Program-made: the position numbers and the translations under genes | Notes under the pieces: generated by a model | Seen by the model: only the letters and a program-made list of their open reading frames with translations | What the model was told of the DNA's origin: nothing | Databases searched by the model: none | Shown here: positions 23,174-34,206 of the stretch, one piece after another | Position numbering within the stretch: position 1 is the stretch's first letter | How the letters are laid out: each line of letters opens with the position of its first letter | Assembly: GCA_023213395.1 (NCBI GenBank) | Contig: CM041465.1 | Location: forward strand, 170,135,741 to 170,199,740 | Direction: 5' to 3' | DNA length: 64,000 nt | Origin: Cycas panzhihuaensis | Taxonomy: Eukaryota > Cycadophyta

Positions 23174-25214
23174 CTTCCTTCATATTCCCCACTTGTACTT
23201 GTAATGGAGCCATCACTTCCTTCTCCCCCACAATCCATGTGGTGAAGGAGATTGTGAAAGTGAATTTAGAAATAATTTCAAGTTATTATGATAGCATATT
23301 TTGTATTGTTTGCTTTTCCTTTCTCTTCTGTAGGTTTGGAAGTATAATACAAGGAGTTGTAAGGCCCAAGGATTCTAATCCTTTACTGGCCATTCATGCT
23401 ATCTCATTCTTCCTTTTTCTTTTCCCTTTTTTGTCCATTTAACAAGGGGAAATGCTACTGAAATTTTTTCAACATTTAGAAGAATGATTGTAAGGGGAGT
23501 TTTTACCCATTTTTTTTAAAGAATTTCAAGCCATTTAAAATATCTATCATTATATACTCTCACCTTGCCCATATTGGGATCCTGGTGATCAAAAAATGAT
23601 GGAAATTTCATATGGTATCATGTGTTAATGAGATATTAGCAAGCTAAAATTTCTGTAGAAATATAATTTAATTACTAAAATTCACAGGTCTACAAAATCT
23701 TCTACAGAGATCCAATTGAAGTGGTTCTAATCGTCAAAGATGAGGTTCTGAGTCTACTTTCTAGCACAAAAACCAGCACCTAATTTGGATGTCGTATGAG
23801 GAAGTTATTGCTGTTTTAGTGAACAGTAGTTATTTTTAGTAAGAATTCTAGAAAAATATAATTTCCTAATTTTGCGGGGCTGTCAAAAACTTTCCAAAAC
23901 TCATCTGGACCTGATTCTACTTTCTAAAGATGAAGCTCTGAGTCTAGTTTGTAGCACAAAAATTGGCACTCCATTTTGACATCATGGGAGAAAGTTATTA
24001 TAGATTTAGTGAAGAGTACATTTTTTGTATTAACAAAAAAAAAAAAAAAAAAGGTGAAGAAAATTTCTTCCTTTTTATAAGGCTTAAAAGCCCATTGTAA
24101 AAGTGAGAAAAAAACACCTGGATTGAAGCAATATCCAGTGTCCTCACTCACTTATTAGCATTGCATTTTAGCACTCTAAAATCACTTAAAGCAAGCACTC
24201 TAAAGATACTTCAAGCAAGCACTTCAACCAAGCACTCCAAAAGCACTCCAAGCAAGCATTATTTTCAGTTAAATGTACGTTTCATGTAATTCGATAATCT
24301 TTTCACTCTTCCTAAAAGGAATGCATCACATATGCTATTTTCTGTCATCTTGTACCTGTTCACATACTCACCAAGGTTGAGATACCTTGGTTGGCAGAAT
24401 GCCATGCCATAAAGGAGGTGTGGGTTTCAAGTTGGGACTGGACTAAACTGAAATATTGGTGAGGTTTGGTTTGCCATACCATCGTGCCTCAATCAGGGAT
24501 CATCCTGATAACCAACTAAGAAAATTAAAACTTTAATATAAGATTAAAATATACCTAATCCAATATCCTTCATAGCCATGGGTATGCATGCACCACTCTT
24601 TAGAGGAGGTATATAACTGCTCATTGGTTAACTCAGTGAGGATTGGGAGTACCTGAGCTCTGTTGTGACTTGGATTTCATCACCAAGCATGATTGCGGGT
24701 ATCACGAATGAAGGCTAAATTAATTCTACTAGAAGCCTAGGCATCCCTTCAACAATCTCAACTACACATTGGACACAAGTTAGAGGTTATTGGGTTGATT
24801 ACGCATCCTACATTTGAGTTTCAAGTTGTGTAAACCCAATGATGTTAACTTCTACATTGGTCTACAATCTTGTATATTGATCACTTACTTATTTGTAAAA
24901 AGTGATCCATAGTGTAATCACAATCATAGTGCTTCTCATATTCCTGCTACATCAGGTTAATATTTGCCACAAGTGTTAGTGGCCAATTTTTATCATAGTA
25001 CTTCTCATATTCCTACTACGTCAGGTTAATATTTGTCACAAGTGTTGGTGACTTTTCTCTAAGTTGCTTCCTTCATCTTTGAGAAACCATTCTCACTTCT
25101 TCTTCCTTCTTCTACACTACTTCATTACATTTCCTATTTGTAAATAGTGATCAGTCATTTATTGCCATCACTTTTATAGTCCCTTGTTCATTTCTTCCCT
25201 TATAAAAAGACATA
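23174..25214 (+). other. C3 long untranslated leader with tandem duplications
   Basis: About 2 kb without a supported ORF. It holds a duplication with a 190 bp period (around 23737 and 23927, both with AGATGA-GTTCTGAGTCT-like sequence), an 18-base A run (24035-24052), a CAAGCAAGCACT-type short repeat array (24170-24260) and a 69 bp tandem duplication (24923-24991 and 24992-25055). Such a leader would carry the packaging signal and translation start control. A cryptic intron is possible but I cannot define one. Confidence 0.6.
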
Positions 25215-26330
25215 ATGTCTTCACAGTTCAAGCAAAATGTGAACTACATTCTAAAAGGGAAAGAAAATTAGGACGTGGTTCACTAGTATCAGAAATGCTG
25301 CAAAGTATGAAGGTCTATGGAGAGATCACTTACAACCTACACCACCTGTTGTAGCTACAGCTACCATAACTACTTCAGTAGGAGGTACTCCAACTGCTCC
25401 CACTGAAGCTGTAGCTAAACGCCAATAGGAACTTGATGATGATAAAATCCTTGTAGGGATACTGCTTGTCACTGATTATTCCCTACATAATCTCATTGAT
25501 GAAGTTGTACATGATCATACATGGAAAGTTCTTGAAGTTCTTAAGAAGAACTTTGACACTAAATCAGACTTAGAATTTGTTCACTTAGTGCTGAAGATGA
25601 ACAAATTGAAAATGTAGAAAGGATATGCAAGTGAGACAATCAATCTCCTTCATCCAATCAAGCAAGCCATTGATAAAGATTTTAAAACTCAATGCATTAC
25701 ATGGGCTTTCTTGATTCAGTCATGTCTCCATATCCCAGATTATAAAAATCTATTGGGGAGTCTTCAATTCAGTGGAACTTTGAAGACCCTAAACTTTGAG
25801 GATCTTGCTGATAAGTTCATTGAATTTGATAAGACCTTTAATACCAACTGTGCCACTACATCATATCTAATTAATGATGCTTTTAAAGTGGAAGAAGATC
25901 TTTGTTACACCAAAAATCAAGGTTAATACTCTCATAGAGGTGGTAATTCTCGTGGAAGAGGAAGAGGTAGACAACAAGGATAATGTCCTCTTAGTCAACA
26001 GGCTCCTTAATTCTAACAAAAATAGTCTGAAAGCCAAGGCCAAAATAATCAACCTGGACCTAGATCCAGTAATCAGAGACAACCCAGCCATCCCAATACT
26101 TGGACTGGAAATCAAACAATCATGTGTCTAAGGTGTAATAGAAGAGGACATTATGCCAAAAATTACAGAACTGCCACCAACAAACTACCAAGTTATCAAC
26201 AGTGCCATGGTGCACATAATGTTGATAATACTTGTTTTGAAGATGCTTTTGGTGGAACATAATTTGTTCATGCATACCTTCAAAGAATTAGGACCACTTC
26301 ATCAAATGTTGTTGATAGATCCACTAAGTA
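25215..26330 (+). pseudogene. C3 gag with zinc knuckle, degraded
   Basis: The ATG at 25215 starts a short frame that shifts by one base before FTSIRNAAKYEG. Capsid-like helices follow up to LINDAFKVEEDLCYTK (25711-25926), with a Gly/Arg stretch GGNSRGRGRGR. The knuckle CLRCNRRGHYAKNY (26125-26166) keeps Cys, Cys and His, but the last Cys codon TGC has become TAC (Tyr). Several TAG/TAA stops interrupt the frame. Confidence 0.85.
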
Positions 26331-26364
26331 TATTGAGGCTCATTGTGGCTATGCTTATTCACTT

Positions 26365-28160
26365 TTGTCTTCACCACTTGGAGTTGCAAATAGTGCTATC
26401 TCAAATACTTCATTGTGGATCATGGATACTGGAGCAACACAACACATGACTTATCATCGCCAATTCTTTCAAGATTTTGACTCTAAAGTTCGTGGTGTTG
26501 TACACATGGCTGACAAATCATCTCAGCCAGTCGAAGGACTTGGAACAGCTTTGCACGAAACTCCTGTGCCTTCCAGATTTTACACTTGTTGATATTTTAT
26601 ATATTCCTCGCCTGGGCGTAATCTGCTATCCCTATCCACCCTTGTCTCTCGTGGATTTGATCTGAGTGTAACTGCAAACAATCAAACTCTCTGTGTCATT
26701 CACCCTCCTTCAAATACTGTGGTTATGACTAGAATTCTTGATGGCAAACTTTTTTGCCTAACTGGCTCACCATCCTCTGAAGCCAACTATGTTGATGATG
26801 AATTTATTTTTACCATAACCCTGACTCCTCAAAAGTTGTCCCAAGTATCTCTATGGCATGCTCGTATGGGCCATATCAAAATTGATCATTTAAGAGAACT
26901 ACAAGACACTCTTCCTGGTTTGCCTAAGTTCCCCTCCAAGCCCTTTAAATGTGAAGCATGTATTATTTCTAAATCTCAAAGAGAATCCTTTCCTCATAGT
27001 CAGTGGAAATCTAGCCAACCTTTACAGCTTGTACACTCAGATATATGCGGTCCTATGCCTATCCTTTCTATCCAATAGAAGTGGTACTATATTACTTTCA
27101 TTGATGATTTTACCAAGAAAATATAGGTTGCTTTTCTTGCAAAGAAAGATGAAGCTTTTTCTATGTTTCAAGCTTTCAAGGCTTGCGTGGAAAATGAATC
27201 TGGATTCAAGATCAAAATACTTAGGACTAAAAATGGTGGTGAGTACACATCTAATGAGTTTGAATCATACCTACATCAACATGGAATCAAACATCAGACC
27301 ACTGTTGTAGGTACACCCCAGCAAAATGGAGTTGCCAAGCACATGAATAGGACCATCATGAATATGGCTCGTGCTATGCTGGTATATAAGAATGTCCCTA
27401 TCTATCTTTGGGCTAAGGCTATCTGGACTGCTGTGTATTGTATCAACACTATTAGTCCCTCCAAGCTCGGCCCCTCTCCACATGAAATGTGGTATGGACA
27501 AACCCCCTCTATCTCCCACTTCAGAATTTTTGGCTCTACTTGTTATGCTCATATTTTGTAGGAGCATAGAAATAAGCTCCAAAATAGAGCCATAAAAGGC
27601 ATCTTTGTCGGACACCCTATGGACAAAAAGGGATACAAGGTTTTTATACCTTTATAGCACAAAATCATTATCACTAGAGATGTTATCTTTGTAAAGGCTG
27701 AAGATCAATTACTCAGACTTGACTCTAAGACGCCTTTATATCGGTTTAATGATGCTACTGAATTTGATGTCCAGATTCCAAAATTTAGGGGGGGAGATGC
27801 TAAACAGTTGCTTAAAATCTTGGAATATGACAATAAAGCCTTGGAGGATACAAGCTGTGACTCCAATCCAATGTGTACACATCTAGCACCATCATTTATG
27901 AATAGCCAAGTTGACAAAGGCAAAGCCATAGCAGAAGGATCATCTTCTCCAACATCTGTGGCTAGCCCATCTTCTCCAGCATCGTTAACTTCCACCATGC
28001 CAAATATTTCAGATGATCCTTTTCAGGATCAAAACGAAGATCAAGAGTTTGTGGAAATGAAAACCTCATTCCCAACTCAAGGTTTTCGTGAAGCCTACCA
28101 ACTACACAAGGACATGTGACTAGATGAGGTAGGAAAAACTGGCACTAGAAGTGCCCATAG
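26365..28160 (+). pseudogene. C3 protease, GAG-pre-IN and integrase
   Basis: Protease active site DTG is intact at 26425-26433 (WIMDTGATQHM). The GAG-pre-IN block LWHARMGHIKIDHLRE with CEACIISKSQRE supplies the His/Cys pairs (about 26850-26985). Integrase keeps the first Asp in LVHSDICGPM. The second, expected in TDNGGE, is Lys (27229-27231, TKNGGE), and the Glu in NGVAE is Lys (27337-27339). A linker follows to 28160. Stops after LSIQ and AHIL break the frame. Integration in cis would not work. Confidence 0.9.
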
Positions 28161-28167
28161 AGCAAGG

Positions 28168-29772
28168 ATGCATGAATCACTTTCCGTTGAGCTTGAACCA
28201 GCAGAACTGCATCTTGCTCTTAATGAAGAGCCCCTAATATACCAAGAAGTTGTAAAGCATGTAGCTTGGAGAAATGCCATGAACAAAGAGTATCAATCTC
28301 TTATTAAGAACGATACATGGGAGCTTGTTGATCTACCACTTGGAAGAAAGGTAGTTCAAAATAAATGGATGTTCAAAAACAAGTATAGATCAGATGGCAC
28401 CCTAGAAAAACACAAGGCGAGGTTGGTAGCAAAAGGATTCACACAAAGGGAAGGTATTGACTACACTAAAATCTTTGCTCCTACAACCAAGTGGCTTACA
28501 ATCAGAACTCTTATAGCCTTGGTTGCTCAACAGGGTTGGAAAATCCACCAACTTGATGTTAAGACCGCATTTCTCAATGGGGACCTTAAAGAAGAAATTT
28601 ACATGGCTCAACTAGAAGGATACAAGATTGACGATCAGGAGCATAAAGTTTATAGGCTCAAAAAGTCCTTGTACAGCCTAAAGCAATCCCCTCATGATTG
28701 GTTTACCAAGTTATCTGAAAGAATGAGGCACCTTAGATATGAGGTTTGTGACTATCAAGATATTGATGCAACATTATTCATTAAGTGCCAAAATGATAAA
28801 GTCACTTACCTCTTAATCTTTGTGGATGACATGCTCATAATGGGGAATAGTGAACAGGTAATCAGCTAGCTAAAGAAGAACCTTACTAAAACTTTTGAAT
28901 TGTCTAACCTCGAGTTGATGAAATATTACTTGGGAATTGAAGTAACTCAAAAGGATGGCAAAATCTTTCTCTCCCAAGAAAAATATATCAACGATCTTCT
29001 GATAAAGTTTTAATTGGAAGGTGCTTAACGAGTGGATACACCTATGGAGCCTAATATTAAGCTTTCAGTTGATGGTGACAACAGGGAGGCAGATGCAACA
29101 CTCTACAGGCAACTTGTAGGTAGTCTCATCTATACTACCAACATAAGGCCAGATATTGCACACTCTGTTGGCATTCTTGCAAGATTCATGATAAATCCTA
29201 AGCAGAATCATTGGCAAGCTGCAATAAGAGTGTTGAGGTACCTAAAGATGACTAGCAAATATGGTCTATTGTATGAACCTAATACAGAATTTAAACTTTA
29301 TGCATACACAGACTTAGACTTTACCAGAGATAAAGACACAGGAAGATCTACATCTGGGTACATAACATTTCTTGGAACAGCACCAATATCATGGAGATCC
29401 AGACGGCAGAAGATAGTTGCAGACTCAACTGCTAAAGTTGAGTACATTGCTGCTTCTGAGACAAGCAAGGAGGTGATATGGCTTAGAAAATTGTTGAATA
29501 CATTAAATGCCACCCAAACAAGTTCTACTAGCTTATAGGTAGATAATCAATCTATAATCTAGATGGCTAAAAATCTTATATTTCATGATCATACCAAACA
29601 TATAAGTGCAAAAGTCCATAGGATTAGAGAACCAGTTCATGATGGCACAATTCAATTGGAGTACTGCCCCATAGCAAATCAAGTGGCCGATATCTTCACC
29701 AAACCACTAAAGAGGGTGAAGTTTGAACAGTTCCGAAAGCAACTCGACCTTAGGGCCTCCATCTCTGACTAA
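28168..29772 (+). pseudogene. C3 reverse transcriptase and RNase H
   Basis: RT is open for 233 codons from 28168, with KARLVAKGFTQREGIDY, LDVKTAFLNGDLKEEIYM and the catalytic FVDDML (Asp pair at 28825-28830) intact. After a TAG at 28867 the frame continues to KYYLGIEV. RNase H (29032-29538, 29563-29772) has YTDLDFTRDKDTGRSTSGY, a Lys in place of the usual Glu in STAKVEYIAA, and the terminal VADIFTKPLKR. RT is the best preserved domain in the window. Confidence 0.9.
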
Positions 29773-30191
29773 TTGAAGGAGATGATAATAGGACCATCAT
29801 ACTCTGTCTCATTCGTGAAAACCCCTTGTGGGCATGAAAGGACAAGAGTAAGTCTCTGCTCTATCCCATTCGTGAAAACCCCATGTGGGCATGAAAGGAT
29901 AAGGGTTGTATCATTTTAGAAAATTGAAACTTGTGAAAACCCGAAAGGGCATGGGGGATGACCAAATGGTATATGGAGACTCAGTAGATTTTAGCTACAA
30001 AATTTATTGTACTGATTGGCTATCTAGCTACATTTAAAGAGCTACCTAAGCCAGGTTAGTAGATTAGAAAATTTGTGGGTTTTCTTCCCAATGAGGGTTT
30101 TCCACAAAAGTATCATACTAGTTTGCTTTGTAAGAGGCTCAAATGAAGACCTCATATGATAGAATAAAATAGAATAAAATGACCTTCTACC

Positions 30192-30205
30192 ATTAAGGGG
30201 GAGAT
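30192..30205 (+). other. C3 polypurine tract
   Basis: ATTAAGGGGGAGAT directly before the 3' LTR. This would prime plus-strand DNA synthesis. Confidence 0.85.
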
Positions 30206-30499
30206 TGAAAAGGGTTAATGACATAAGGTTACATTAGTTGATTATTTCGAAAAAGGGTCTTAAGTGAACTTTAAATTAGATCACTTAAGTGAAATGCACT
30301 TTCATGTGCATTATGTGTAATTTCATTTCACCTAACTCAAATGCTCCCTCTCTTAGTATAAAAGTAAAGCTCAATGGAGGAGATTTATTCTTACCTCCCT
30401 ATTTTGTGAGAGCTACTTTCTTTCTCTTAAGTCTCTCTTGCTCCCATGTTTGCCTTTGTGTTTAGTGCATGGAGATGAAGGATAGATCCACTCTTTTCA
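30206..30499 (+). repeat. C3 3' LTR
   Basis: 294 bp, TGAAAAGGG...CTTTTCA, nearly identical to 22860-23156, followed by the GTGGC duplication. Confidence 0.95.
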
Positions 30500-30504
30500 G
30501 TGGC

Positions 30505-30814
30505 AAAGTTGGTATAAAAAACCTTATCAAATTCAATGAACTTATCAATAAGATCCTTAAAGTTTAGGGTCTTCAAGGTGCCACTATATTGAAGACTCCC
30601 TAATAGATTTTTATAATCAGGGATACATAGACATGACTGAATTAAGAAATCCCATGTAATAGATTGAGTATTAAAGTTTTTATTAATGGCTTGCTTGATG
30701 GGATGAAGGAGATTGATCTTCTCACTTACATATCATTTCTACATTTTTAATTTGTTTATCTTAAGCACTAAGTGAACAAATTCCAATTCTAATTTAGTAT
30801 TAAAGTTCTTTTTG
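30505..30814 (-). pseudogene. C2 gag fragment displaced by C3
   Basis: Reverse complement of this stretch matches C3 gag 25540-25855 (HPIKQAIDK region, SLQFSGTLKTLNFEDLADKF region). It continues the homology broken at 22859. It ends abruptly at about 30814, inside gag, where G2's antisense gene begins. The rest of gag, the leader and the 5' LTR of C2 are deleted. Confidence 0.85.
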
Positions 30815-30913
30815 AAACTGGGGGAGGTCTTGAGGAGGAGGAGGTACCAACAATTGGGGGAGGTCCCGAGGAGGAGATGGTCATCCGAGTCAAGGAGCCA
30901 GTGGTCCTAGGAG

Positions 30914-31027
30914 GTGAGACACTACCTTTTCCTATTGTCTTTCAATCACTAGGTATCTAGATGCTTTGTTTTAGTTTAGTTTATTTGGTATACACACACA
31001 CACACACACACACACACATGCACACAC

Positions 31028-31126
<99 letters not shown>

Positions 31127-31130
31127 TATG

Positions 31131-31201
<71 letters not shown>

Positions 31202-31244
31202 GTATGTATATACATATATATGTATATATGTATATATGTATATA

Positions 31245-31284
<40 letters not shown>

Positions 31285-31288
31285 TATG

Positions 31289-31332
<44 letters not shown>

Positions 31333-31416
31333 TATATATCTATATATCTATATCTATCTATATATATATAGATACATATCTATGTATGTATATATATGTA
31401 CACACATACACACACA

Positions 31417-31496
<80 letters not shown>

Positions 31497-31540
31497 TATA
31501 CATGTATACATATATATACATGTATACATATATATATATG

Positions 31541-31614
<74 letters not shown>

Positions 31615-31644
31615 TATTAGTATATGGTATGTTTAACTTTGTAG
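30914..31644 (+). other. G2 antisense-gene intron, 731 bp, filled with microsatellite
   Basis: Donor GTGAGA at 30914 and acceptor TTTGTAG ending at 31644, equivalent to the 113 bp intron at 6903-7015 in G1. The size difference is due almost entirely to the CA/TA repeat. Confidence 0.7.
30991..31617. repeat. Compound (CA)n/(TA)n microsatellite, 627 bp
   Basis: A (CA) block, a long (TA) block with TATG and GATA-type interruptions, a second (CA) block near 31399-31448, and a final (TA) block. The TA parts are self-complementary and can form cruciforms; CA parts can adopt Z-DNA. Apparent ORFs of repeated Ile-Tyr on both strands are artefacts. Confidence 0.97.
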
Positions 31645-32252
31645 AAGTGGCAGAGATTGGGAGGTTAGTGGAGGTGGTAGTCCGAGAGATGTTCCCTTGA
31701 GCATACGCGAAGGGGCAACCTCCCATCTAGGTGGGAGAGGAGCCATAGTTAGTAGGGCTCATACAACGATATTTGCCCCATTGGTTAGGGCTAGAGACAT
31801 GTGGTAGCGGAGTCCCTAGAGCATAAGGTTAAAGTGGGACAATTATAAGGGGGTTGGATGGGACTAGAGCAAAGAAAGATACCCTACAAGGTCTAGTCCA
31901 GGCATTGGAGAGTGAGGGAGGAGTCAAAGGGGATGCAGAGAGTCACATTCGAGTGGCAATGCTAGAGGAGAGGCTCTGAGGGATGGAAGAGAGGCTTTGA
32001 GAGATGGAGGAGAGGCTCCAAGGAGTAGAGGGTGAGAGGGATCGTATCCAAGTATGATACAATCAACTAGTAGATCAAATGGTGTTGAGGTTATCGTAGA
32101 GTAGGACTTATACTCACATGATGGCGGCGACCTCAAAGAGGCCTCAAGATGAGGGGAGCGAGGTAGGGAGCTCCTAGAGGCACAAGATAAGCTTAGGAAG
32201 GATGCGGTACCTTAGGGAGGGATCGCATCAACTAGGAGATGATGCACCATAA

Positions 32253-33023
32253 GCAGAGGGTCACTAGCGAGCAGGGTGTATCAGGTTTTAATTCACGAAA
32301 GCACTAGACCTCTATGGAGTCGCCATATATTGCCACATAATTATACACCTACCTACAAGGATTTTGGCTTCTTGCAGATGGCATACCATACCATTTGTAT
32401 GATATGACATATTATGATTATATATATATATAGATAGGGCCACTGGTACCCCATTTGATGTATGATGATGATGCTATGATGGTGTATGATGATGTATTTA
32501 CTATATGTTTTGTGTATATGTATGTGTATAAGTGCACATATGCATGAAGAGCTATAGACCATGATGGTTTGAGTTGATTATTACATGGTTTAGTTAGTAT
32601 TATAGGATTTTCTGCATTGCATACACTTCCTTTCATGTAGGGACATACTCGTAGCAGGTTCACACGATCATCATGAGCATCAGTGATAGGAGTATGTGGG
32701 GCTAAAAGATAGCAGACCATACATGTCCACATAGGAGCATAGCAGGATATGCAAAGGAAGCACTAGCAAGAAAAGGAGTAACAATACTCAAGCACACCAT
32801 CGTAGTTAGAGAGTGCTTCCAGGCTCAGGAGTGATAGGGACCACATGCCTAATTAGGAGGATAAGGCCCCCACCAGAGAGGAGGCGAGAGGTTCCATGAG
32901 AGGAACCTAAAAGGGAGTGAGTAGGCCACCCTAAACTATCATTCCACCTATAGTCAAGGGGAATGGGGGCATGCTTAGGGTGGTAGTTTAGGCTTATTTC
33001 AGAGTGAAAAGAGAGAGAAGTGA
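32253..33023. other. G2 noncoding spacer between antisense gene and integrase
   Basis: Colinear in reverse with G1 5568-6312, with conserved islands near the integrase end and a CATA-rich stretch around 32400-32530. No ORF is supported. Confidence 0.6.
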
Positions 33024-34200
33024 TTATACATAAATTTTTTTTAGAAATTTTCCATTGACGACTTTCTCAAATTCAAGACCCTCCAAGGTTACAATCCTAT
33101 AAGCATCATTGTTGAGGCTTTTGAGAACAACAAATATGCCAACCCATTTAGGTCTAAATTTAGGCAAGTGATCATGGAGGTATTTAAGCTTAAGGACATG
33201 GTCCCTAGGATGTAAAGGGTGGGGGTGAAGGTGTTTTTCATACATCCTTTGTGCCCTGGCCTTAGAAGCTAGATTTGCTTGATAAGCAATCAAGCACCTC
33301 TCATCCAAGGCATCGAGGTTTAGGAGGTAAGCTTGGCGAAGAGACTCCTCATCAACAAGACCTTGAAGGGAGACTTGTAAAGAGGGGATCTCCACTACCA
33401 ATGGGAGAACTGCCACTATTTCGTATACTAGGGGAAAATGGGGCATTCTAGTAGCCATACAAATAGATGTGTAATATACCCATAGAGCATAAGGGAGCTG
33501 GAGATGCCAATCTTTTTGAGATTGGGCTACAATTTTCTTTAAGATGTTTATGAGGGTTTTATTAAACAATTCAACTTGGCCATTAGCCTAGGGATAATAG
33601 GGAGAGGAGGTTTTGTGAGAAATTTTGAATTTCTCATAGAGTTCATCCATCTCCTTATTACAGAAAGTAGTTCCATTATCTGTAATCAAGACATTAAGGA
33701 CTCCAAAATGGTAAATGATATGATGTTAAATGAAAGTAGCTATCATTTTACTAGGGGTAGAAGACAAAGGGACCACTTCGGCTTATTTAGTGAAGTACTC
33801 TATCATAGTCAAGATGAACTTGTGCTGCGACGAAGAGGGTGGGGATATGGCTTCAATAAGGTCCAACCCCCATTGGGAGAACCATGGAGATATGATAGGA
33901 TGAAGGGCTTCGAAAGGCAAGCAGGTGATGTTGATGTACTCTTGGCATCACTGACATCTTAAGGCATAGGTGTGGGCATCTAGATAGCTAGTAATATCCC
34001 ATACGAAGAATCCTTTAGACTATGGATTGGCCCCCGCAGATGTCGTGGTGGCATTCACAGAGTATTTGGTCCGCTTCACCATGGTTGATGCAGTGGAGAA
34101 GGATCCCATCAAAGGAACTCTTATACAATACTTCACCTATGAGGAAGTATTACGTGGCAGTAGCCTAAATACGTGACCTAACTCTATTGCTAGCTTCGAG
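33024..34200 (-). pseudogene. G2 integrase, degraded
   Basis: The catalytic core keeps its first Asp in WGLDLIEAISPPSSQHK (about 33835-33885), the second Asp in LITDNGTTFCNKEMDE (about 33650-33700) and the Glu in ANGQVELFNKTL (about 33555-33590). The C-terminal half, 33024-33569, is open for 181 codons and ends with KWVGIFVVLKSLNNDAY and NGKFLKKIYV. The N-terminal zinc region (33960-34200) is frameshifted. A TAG replaces Gln just before ANGQ. Confidence 0.85.
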
Positions 34201-34206
34201 ACGATA

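Larger units (their letters stand above)
22860..30499 (+). mobile_element. C3: complete Ty1/copia LTR retrotransposon
   Basis: A 7640 bp element with TG...CA LTRs (22860-23156 and 30206-30499), a Met-type primer site, a 2 kb leader, gag, protease, integrase, RT, RNase H, a polypurine tract and a perfect 5 bp target duplication. Integrase comes before RT, which defines copia. The LTRs differ at about nine positions plus a 3 bp indel, roughly 3% by eye, so this is the youngest insertion in the window. It is still inactive: stops break gag and pol, and two integrase catalytic positions are changed. Confidence 0.95.
30815..32252 (+). pseudogene. G2 antisense gene remnant: end of exon 2, intron, exon 3
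   Basis: Antisense to G2, so on the plus strand. 30815-30913 encodes the acidic end of exon 2 with MVIRVKEPVVLG, matching G1's VVTRVKELITTLG. After the intron (30914-31644), exon 3 begins [18 protein letters not shown], aligning codon for codon with G1, and runs to a TAA at 32250-32252. The coiled-coil part shows three copies of an MEERL-type heptad (about 31965-32025). Compensating frameshifts lie between about 31757 and 31900, and several TAG/TGA stops are present. The PMD portion is lost. Confidence 0.8.

Noticed and set aside
23158-23442. 94-codon ORF just after the C3 primer site with hydrophobic segments
   Set aside because: It starts inside the primer site region, has no gag features, and real gag motifs begin after 25215.
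24170-24260. Short repeats that might suggest a CRISPR-like array
   Set aside because: Units of about 20 bp have no unique spacers and lie in a plant retrotransposon leader.
30961-31636. Long Ile-Tyr and Thr-His repeat ORFs on both strands
   Set aside because: They are translations of a CA/TA microsatellite, open in several frames at once.
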